Assembly: GCA_003139735.1 (NCBI GenBank)
Contig: PLGA01000078.1
Coordinates: forward strand, 4,970-16,986
Direction: 5' to 3'
Length of the DNA stretch: 12,017 nt
Source: Bryobacterales bacterium
Lineage (GTDB): Bacteria; Acidobacteriota; Terriglobia; Bryobacterales; Bryobacteraceae
Part shown: piece by piece, positions 7,815 through 12,017 of the stretch
How positions within the stretch are numbered: position 1 is the first letter of the stretch
How the letters are laid out: the number at the start of each line of letters is the position of its first letter
Notes under the pieces: generated by a model
Database searches by the model: none
Seen by the model: only the letters and a program-made list of their open reading frames with translations
Told to the model about the DNA's origin: nothing
Position numbers and translations under genes: made by a program

Positions 7815-8006
7815 CTATGTATAGCTCGTGAGCGTGGTGCCGACGGTGCTGAAGGCGAGGTTTGTCGAGGTGGGGACGGAGCTCATCCCCGCCGTGGCCG
7901 CCAGCGCAATTAACGCGGCCACCAGGGCATATTCGATCAGATCCTGGCCGTTACTCTCCCGAAAAACCCGAACTTTCACGTAAAGACTCGTCAGAAAGTT
8001 TTGCAT
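7815..8006 (-). CDS. flp: Flp pilin, second copy
   Basis: 63 aa prepilin. A short leader ends in RESNG, and the processing site is G20 followed by QDLIEYALVAALIALA, with Glu at +5 and Tyr at +6 of the mature protein, the Flp signature. The mature pilin would be 43 residues. It matches the upstream copy closely at the leader and cleavage helix (FRExxGQDLIEYALVA) and at the end (GTTLTSYT), and differs most at residues 42-50. The ATG at 8006 is supported by alignment with the first copy. Its Shine-Dalgarno (AAGAAG) is weaker than that of the first copy, so it may be made in smaller amounts. It directly precedes cpaA. Confidence 0.92.
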   Translation of the reverse strand: MQNFLTSLYVKVRVFRESNGQDLIEYALVAALIALAATAGMSSVPTSTNLAFSTVGTTLTSYT

Positions 8007-8070
8007 TGGTAAGGTTCTTCTTGCTGGGGACGAAATTGTGTAGGCGCTACGACCGCAGCCTGCGCCCCGG

Positions 8071-8102
8071 TCCCGGCGACAACCCAGCGCCAGCCGCCGG
8101 GA
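8071..8102 (-). repeat. Inverted repeat in the spacer between the two flp genes
   Basis: A perfect 8-nt inverted repeat, TCCCGGCG and CGCCGGGA, separated by 16 nt, lies in the 200-nt spacer between the two pilin genes. The transcript could form a GC-rich hairpin. No run of U follows, so it does not look like a complete intrinsic terminator. It could protect the 3' end of the first pilin message or reduce read-through. The base pairing is seen in sequence; the function is inferred. Nothing else recognisable is in this spacer. Confidence 0.35.
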
Positions 8103-8206
8103 ACGAAACGCACTTAAACTCGGGCTGGCCGCGTCCGAAGATCGATCCGCGATGCGACGACCGGCGCCGCCAGACTTGCCGCGCAACGAGGTTCGGAATC
8201 CCGAGT

Positions 8207-8398
8207 CTACGTGTAGCTCGTCAGAGTGGTGCCAATGGTGGTGAAAGCGGCCTTGACGGCCGTGGCAACGCTGTTCATCCCCGCGATGGCAGCCAGCGCA
8301 ATCATCGCGGCCACCAGGGCGTATTCGATCAGGTCCTGGCCGTGGGTTTCGCGAAAGATCTGGGCTTTCACATAAAGTTTCAAGAAAAAATCTTGCAT
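8207..8398 (-). CDS. flp: Flp pilin, first copy (probable major pilin)
   Basis: 63 aa Flp/Fap prepilin and first gene of the operon. The leader ends in FRETHG. Cleavage is predicted after G20, giving a mature 43-residue pilin starting QDLIEYALVAAMIALAA with Glu at +5 and Tyr at +6, as CpaA/TadV requires. One hydrophobic helix (about 22-40) is followed by a short polar tail ending TTIGTTLTSYT. The Shine-Dalgarno GAGGAG lies 9 nt before the ATG and is the stronger of the two pilin genes. Being promoter-proximal and well translated, it is the likely major subunit. It is followed by a second copy after 200 nt. Confidence 0.94.
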   Translation of the reverse strand: MQDFFLKLYVKAQIFRETHGQDLIEYALVAAMIALAAIAGMNSVATAVKAAFTTIGTTLTSYT

Positions 8399-8448
8399 CG
8401 GTAAGTTCTCCTCTTAAGTAAGTAGCGCTATGCGCGCACAGGCTCAGT

Positions 8449-8464
8449 AGCAATTGATTGCCCA
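8449..8464 (-). promoter_or_regulatory. Candidate sigma-54 (-24/-12) promoter of the Tad operon
   Basis: On the minus strand the 16 bases read TGGGCAATCAATTGCT. This fits the RpoN consensus TGGCACRNNNNTTGCW at the essential GG (-25/-24), the full TTGC(A/T) at -12 and the exact 10-nt GG-to-GC spacing. Mismatches are at the less conserved CAC. Transcription would begin near 8437, leaving a leader of about 40 nt before the first flp ATG, which holds the Shine-Dalgarno. Sigma-54 control of pilin genes is known for type IVa pilA in several bacteria; for this operon it is inferred from the match and position. No convincing -35/-10 pair was seen nearby. Confidence 0.55.
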
Positions 8465-8514
8465 TTCTCGACGTGTAACGCCGGCAACATCTTACGGCGG
8501 CAAGGGCGGCTCGG

Positions 8515-8532
8515 TGTGAACTCTGGTTTACA
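8515..8532. promoter_or_regulatory. Imperfect palindrome upstream of the flp promoter, possible activator site
   Basis: The plus strand reads TGTGAAC-TCTG-GTTTACA, a 7-nt inverted repeat with one mismatch around a 4-nt centre. It sits about 85 nt upstream of the start expected from the sigma-54 site, within the range used by sigma-54 enhancer-binding proteins. It also overlaps the end of the decayed methyltransferase frame, which is compatible with it being regulatory rather than coding. A chance palindrome cannot be excluded. Confidence 0.3.
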
Positions 8533-8535
8533 GTT

Positions 8536-9380
8536 TCAGTGGAGCCGGTGAAGCAGCGTATACAGCGGACCCGATCTGAGCGTGGCTGAGGCTTCGCCAG
8601 CGGGTCGTGGCATTCGCGAAACAGAGAAAAGGCGAGGCCCGTACCAGTACCCGGCCGCGGGAAGCGGCCATCTTGCCCTAACACAGGCGTGAGTACCGGG
8701 CCATTCTATCCGCTTGAGCCAACCACCCGGGTAAAAGGTCACCAGGAATTTCTCGCGAGCCGGATCGGGCCGAAAACTGTGGTTTTCCTTTAGGAAGTCG
8801 GCCACCGCCTGCCACGGTCCGGGGCCAAATCCCGGAAACACCCGATGGCCATTTACGTCCGTATCTTCCACCACCAGATACTGGCCGGGCGTGAACATCT
8901 TGCTATAGATCCCCACTTCGTCCAATACGTGCTGTTTGTGGTGGTCCGAGTCAAGCGACACTATCACTTTCTCGCCGGGCTTGATCAATGCCTGGATCTG
9001 CCGCACGATTTCCGGCGCGGTGGATGACCCCGTCAAATCAGTGATGCGTGGGTGCACAGGCAGGCTCGGCTGCTTCTCGATGTCCACCGTGACCACCCGG
9101 CCTGGTAGACCCACGTGTCCAGAGGGAGTTTCCCGATCGGGACGCCGAGCCACCGCGTCGAGAATTGAGCATCGTAGTACAACATCCGGTGAAAGGCGTC
9201 CCGGACATGCGCGCTCGTATTCGACCAGAGCTTGCCGGCCGAGAACCCGACTGTCAGCGATACCAGGATCGCGGCGGCCAGATCGAAGCGGCGGATACGC
9301 GAGGCGGGGCGGGCGTCATCGTCGGTTTCCTCAAGGTAGAAGCAATCCCATATCTGACTAGATCGGATCGGGATTTCCAT
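8536..9380 (-). pseudogene. Broken CmcI-like (cephalosporin hydroxylase/rhamnosyl O-methyltransferase family) methyltransferase
   Basis: Two minus-strand frames together make up a CmcI-family SAM methyltransferase (Pfam CmcI, PF04989). The first (from ATG 9380) has a membrane helix (about 33-50) and the family N-terminus FHRMLYYD and TRWLGVPIGKLPLDTWVYQ (to Q93). At about 9102 homology jumps to a second frame with GRVVTVDIE, VIVSLDSDHHKQHVLDE, GQYLVVEDTDVNGH, FGPGPWQAV and REKFLVTFYPGGWLKRI (to 8707). In intact members roughly 35-40 residues lie between these blocks and include the ETGT...GGS SAM-binding loop. Here they are gone and the frame shifts. The tail from 8706 to the TGA at 8536 does not resemble the family. 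A deletion of roughly 110 nt is inferred. The product could not bind SAM normally. Confidence 0.75.
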
Positions 9381-9460
9381 TGTAGCCTGACTCCGAATAG
9401 GATACCGACTTATGAGTACTGGTACAGCTCGTTTGCTTTCGAGAAGACCATGGCGGACGG

Positions 9461-10954
9461 CTAACGGGCTGTCTCCGGAAAGAGCATCGGAAGTAAGGAA
9501 ACCGGCCCCGTCAGTGCCTTCTGTCGCCCAATGACCGCGGTAGCCAGGGCGCCGCGCGGAAGTTTGGATTGTACAGTGTCCAGGAACGTCGTGTACTGGT
9601 CGCCTTGCGGCAGCGGAAAGAAGACAAACCGTTCGAAATGCTCGGTCGGCAGACGGCCAACCACCTCCGTATTCCGCTCATGCATCACAAAAACCCGCTT
9701 CCCGCCGGGGTAGGCGAGTTCCGGGTATTGCACGGTCACGAAGTGAGGCAAGTAATAGCCGGCATGTCGATAGCCTAGGAAATGCGAATCGAAGCCCACA
9801 ATCAACGTTGTCCCGGAGTCGAGGTTGCCGCCAAAGTCCTGGACGATCGCCGTCATGTTCGTCTCGAACTCACGCACGCTCTTATAGGAACAGTAGAGGG
9901 GAGCAAAAAAGAAAAAAGCGCAATTGGCGGCAGCGCCCGCCGTCACGGCCGCCCAGCGCACAACCCGGTAATCGCCATAGGATACGAATGTATACAGCCG
10001 GGTCGCCGCGAATGCGAACAAGGGAGGACACAGTACCAGGAGATAACCGCTATTGACGAAGTTGAGAAACACCAGCGCGAAAAAAAGCAACCCAGGGGCG
10101 ATCCAAGCCCAGACAAACCCTGCGCGGCGAGGCTGGCCGGCGTCCTCCTTTGCCTTTGGCCCGAACGCCAGGACGCTGGCGGACCCAAAAACCAACACCA
10201 GTATCCAGGCCATGGTGACCACCCGCGCCACCGCCAGCCACGGCGAAGAGAGCGTCGTCCTTTGTCCAGGTACGGAAGTCCATAGGTGCGCGAGAGCTTC
10301 AAAATAAGAGCGAAATCCGCCCGCCGCCGCTGTCATCGGCAGGAACCAGGCGAGTGTTACCGCGACAGCCGCCAGAATCGCCAGTCCCAGCCGGATTCCG
10401 CGCGTCCGCCGGATCGAGAACAGCCATAGCGGAGCTAAGAGCAGCGCCGTCGAGGGCCTGAATCCCGCCGCCAGGGCAAAGGCGACAGTGGCAGGCAGGA
10501 TGCATGCCTTTTCGCCGGAATAAGCCCGCCAGCACAGGTAACCGATCAACGCCGAAAAGAAGGCTTCCACCATGTAGGTGAGGGCCACGATTCCGTGAAA
10601 CCATCCAAGCGGCGACGCCAGGAATAGCAGAATCGACATCCGGGCCGCCCCTCGGCCGAACCACTTTTCGGTCAGGAGGTAAATCACCCACGCCGCCCCG
10701 CAACTCGCGGCGATGCTGATCGCGACCAGCGCCGTGTTGGGGTCCCTCAAAAACAGGTTCACCACGCGCGCCAGGCACACGTACAAGAAGTAACCTGGAG
10801 GGTGCGGCTGTTGGGCGCCCGGATCGAAGCGCGCCATCCCTAGCGCAAAATTCACGGAATCGAGGTCGTAGAGGAGATGGCTTCTGCAAAGAATGCGGGT
10901 CGCCATTACTGCGGCAATCCCCAATGGGGCGTATGGCAGAGAGCGATCTCGCAC
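9461..10954 (-). CDS. GT-C-type polytopic membrane glycosyltransferase (PMT/ArnT-like), putative
   Basis: 497 aa with about ten membrane segments over residues 1-350 and a soluble C-terminal part (about 355-497). The first loop after helix 1 has LYDLDSVNFALGMARFD (28-44) and QPHPPGYFLYV (49-59). An acidic residue in the first exported loop followed by a Pro-rich PxPPGY element is the pattern of GT-C enzymes such as protein mannosyltransferases and ArnT, which take sugars from polyprenyl-phosphate donors on the outer face of the inner membrane. Acceptor and donor are unknown. The start is GTG at 10954; it keeps helix 1 but lacks a visible Shine-Dalgarno. The next ATG (10906) would cut into helix 1. 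It is transcribed away from the GT-C gene to its right. The 80 nt separating it from the methyltransferase remnant show nothing recognisable. Confidence 0.75.
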   Translation of the reverse strand: MRDRSLPYAPLGIAAVMATRILCRSHLLYDLDSVNFALGMARFDPGAQQPHPPGYFLYVCLARVVNLFLRDPNTALVAISIAASCGAAWVIYLLTEKWFGRGAARMSILLFLASPLGWFHGIVALTYMVEAFFSALIGYLCWRAYSGEKACILPATVAFALAAGFRPSTALLLAPLWLFSIRRTRGIRLGLAILAAVAVTLAWFLPMTAAAGGFRSYFEALAHLWTSVPGQRTTLSSPWLAVARVVTMAWILVLVFGSASVLAFGPKAKEDAGQPRRAGFVWAWIAPGLLFFALVFLNFVNSGYLLVLCPPLFAFAATRLYTFVSYGDYRVVRWAAVTAGAAANCAFFFFAPLYCSYKSVREFETNMTAIVQDFGGNLDSGTTLIVGFDSHFLGYRHAGYYLPHFVTVQYPELAYPGGKRVFVMHERNTEVVGRLPTEHFERFVFFPLPQGDQYTTFLDTVQSKLPRGALATAVIGRQKALTGPVSLLPMLFPETAR

Positions 10955-10964
10955 GGATGTCTTG

Positions 10965-10991
10965 AGTATAAACCCGCATTTCCGTTTACAA
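10965..10991 (-). promoter_or_regulatory. Weak sigma-70-like promoter for the minus-strand GT-C gene
   Basis: On the minus strand TATACT (10970-10965) is a good -10 element, with TTGTAA (10991-10986) upstream at a short 15-nt spacing. Transcription would start near 10958, only a few nucleotides before the GTG at 10954. Either the transcript is nearly leaderless or translation begins downstream. The short spacer lowers confidence. Confidence 0.25.
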
Positions 10992-11073
10992 TGCGTCCGT
11001 TGCCTCTTGCCGGCCGGTGCCGCGAATCCCCTGCATTTGGCTGTTTGATTGCATCGGATGCTGGATCGAACCT

Positions 11074-12017
11074 ATGGAACCGCATTCAGTGGAAAGCGCC
11101 TCGTTGCTCGTCGTGAATGCCGCCATCGCGTTATTGGGTCTGTTGTTGGCGTTCGCGTTGCCCGACTCCGGTCGGAGATTCTTCGGATCGATGGAACGGT
11201 GGTTTGGGCGCCTGGCGGGAAGGCCGGCACTGGCCGTTCTCCTGGTCGGCGTTTCCGCTCCGGTGATCCGCCTGGCGCTCTTGCCGATCGCCCCGATCCC
11301 TCAGCCCGTGGTCCAGGATGAATTCAGCTTTCTGCTCGCGGGGGAGACCTTCGCTTCCCACCGCCTTACCAACCCTACCCCTCCCATGTGGGTCCACTTT
11401 GAGACCTTCCACGAGGATTTTCAGCCGACCTACATGTCCATGTATCCTCCCGCGCAAGGTCTGTTCCTGGCTGCCGGCGCGGTGCTGTTCCGGCATCCCT
11501 GGTTTGGGGTCTGTCTTGGCATCGGCGCGATGTGCGCCGCCATCTGCTGGATGCTTCAGGGCTGGTTTTCCCCCGGCTGGGCGCTCTATGGGGCCGTGCT
11601 GGTGGTTCTGCGCCTGGGCGTTTTCAGTTTTTGGATGAACTCTTATTACGGCGGGGCTGTGGCGGCTGCCGGCGGCGCGCTGGTCTTGGGCGCCATGCCC
11701 CGCCTGATGCGGCGCGTCCGCGTGCATACCGCTCTCGTCCTTGGGTTCGGTCTTGTGATCCTCGCCAACAGTCGTCCGTTCGAAGGCCTCTTGGTCAGTC
11801 TCCCCGTTGCGGGAGCGTTGCTGCTCTGGGCGTTCGGCAAAAAGCACCCGCCGGCGTGGATCCTCTGCAAGCGGTTCGCACTGCCGGTTCTGGTTGTGTT
11901 TCTAATTGCGGCTGGGGCCATGGGCTATTACAACTGGCGCGTGTTCGGCAATCCCATGACCATGCCCTACCAGATCAACCGGGCCGCTTATGCCGTCGCG
12001 CCGTATTTCCTGTGGCA
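11074..12017 (+). CDS. GT-C-type polytopic membrane glycosyltransferase, putative (3' end cut by window edge)
   Basis: Partial gene of 314 codons, open at the right edge. Helix 1 covers about residues 10-29 and helix 2 about 52-70. The first exported loop then carries QDEFSFLLAGETFASHRLTNP (81-101), with an Asp-Glu pair (82-83) like the catalytic DE of GT39-type enzymes, and QPTYMSMYPPAQGLFLAAG (117-135). Further hydrophobic segments follow, then ILANSRPFEGLL and a helix before GYYNWRVFGNP. This is a GT-C-fold integral membrane protein, probably using a polyprenyl-phosphate sugar; the substrate is unknown. It shares the general plan but little sequence with the divergent neighbour. The ATG has only a weak upstream GGA, and the frame is open further upstream, so the start is uncertain. 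The 119-bp gap to the neighbour must hold both promoters. Confidence 0.75.
   Translation, partial: MEPHSVESASLLVVNAAIALLGLLLAFALPDSGRRFFGSMERWFGRLAGRPALAVLLVGVSAPVIRLALLPIAPIPQPVVQDEFSFLLAGETFASHRLTNPTPPMWVHFETFHEDFQPTYMSMYPPAQGLFLAAGAVLFRHPWFGVCLGIGAMCAAICWMLQGWFSPGWALYGAVLVVLRLGVFSFWMNSYYGGAVAAAGGALVLGAMPRLMRRVRVHTALVLGFGLVILANSRPFEGLLVSLPVAGALLLWAFGKKHPPAWILCKRFALPVLVVFLIAAGAMGYYNWRVFGNPMTMPYQINRAAYAVAPYFLW

Noticed and set aside
8071..8102. Intrinsic transcription terminator between the two flp genes
   Set aside because: The hairpin is GC-rich but has a 16-nt loop and no following U-run in the transcript, so it is listed only as an inverted repeat.
7815..8684. 289-codon minus-strand frame ending in the second Flp pilin
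   Set aside because: Only the last 63 codons match a pilin. The upstream part is out of frame with the first flp gene and crosses the promoter region, so the real start is the ATG at 8006.
8536..9153. Annotating the 205-codon frame as an intact CmcI-like methyltransferase
   Set aside because: It lacks the N-terminal half and the SAM-binding segment, while the missing N-terminus is present in another frame just upstream. It is better described as a pseudogene.
11131..11847. 238-codon minus-strand frame opposite the plus-strand GT-C gene
   Set aside because: Its charged, Gln/His/Arg-rich product is the mirror of a hydrophobic protein's codons. The plus-strand frame has membrane helices and family motifs.

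Overview
The window is GC-rich, tightly packed bacterial DNA. Most of it, about 8.4 kb, is one minus-strand operon for a Tad/Flp (type IVc) pilus. The gene set, with DUF192 and PilZ genes inside the Tad operon and large GT-C membrane proteins alongside, resembles soil Acidobacteriota (Bryobacter/Solibacter-like genomes). That assignment is from memory of such genomes and no marker gene here proves it.

Layout in the direction of transcription, right to left. A broken CmcI-like methyltransferase (9380-8536) lies upstream. The gap before the operon holds a good sigma-54 (-24/-12) promoter match and an upstream palindrome. Two tandem Flp prepilins follow (8398-8207 and 8006-7815). Next come the prepilin peptidase cpaA (7813-7292), cpaE/tadZ (7273-6032), the ATPase cpaF/tadA (6005-4725), and the inner-membrane platform genes tadB (4709-3741) and tadC (3730-2813). 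After these are a 31-residue membrane micro-ORF (2785-2690), a DUF192 protein (2625-2206), a TTG-started PilZ protein (2196-1789), a TadE-type pseudopilin (1795-1178) and a TadG-like protein with a von Willebrand A domain (1181, running off the left edge). Spacings are 1-40 nt or short overlaps, and Shine-Dalgarno sequences often overlap the preceding stop codon. The exception is a 200-nt spacer between the two pilin genes.

How they work together: CpaA cleaves the Flp prepilins and probably the TadE pseudopilin. CpaF, with TadB and TadC, drives assembly, and CpaE/TadZ positions the machine. TadE and TadG act as minor or tip components, and PilZ could link the apparatus to cyclic di-GMP. The usual CpaB and secretin CpaC/RcpA genes are absent from the covered part of the operon. 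They must lie past the left edge, lie elsewhere, or be missing.

Right part: a GT-C-type polytopic membrane protein on the minus strand (10954-9461) faces, across a 119-bp divergent intergenic region, a second GT-C-type protein on the plus strand (11074 to beyond the right edge). No RNA genes, insertion sequences or CRISPR arrays were seen. I did not find a clearly new system. The points most worth checking are the sigma-54 control region, the micro-ORF, the missing secretin and the decayed methyltransferase.
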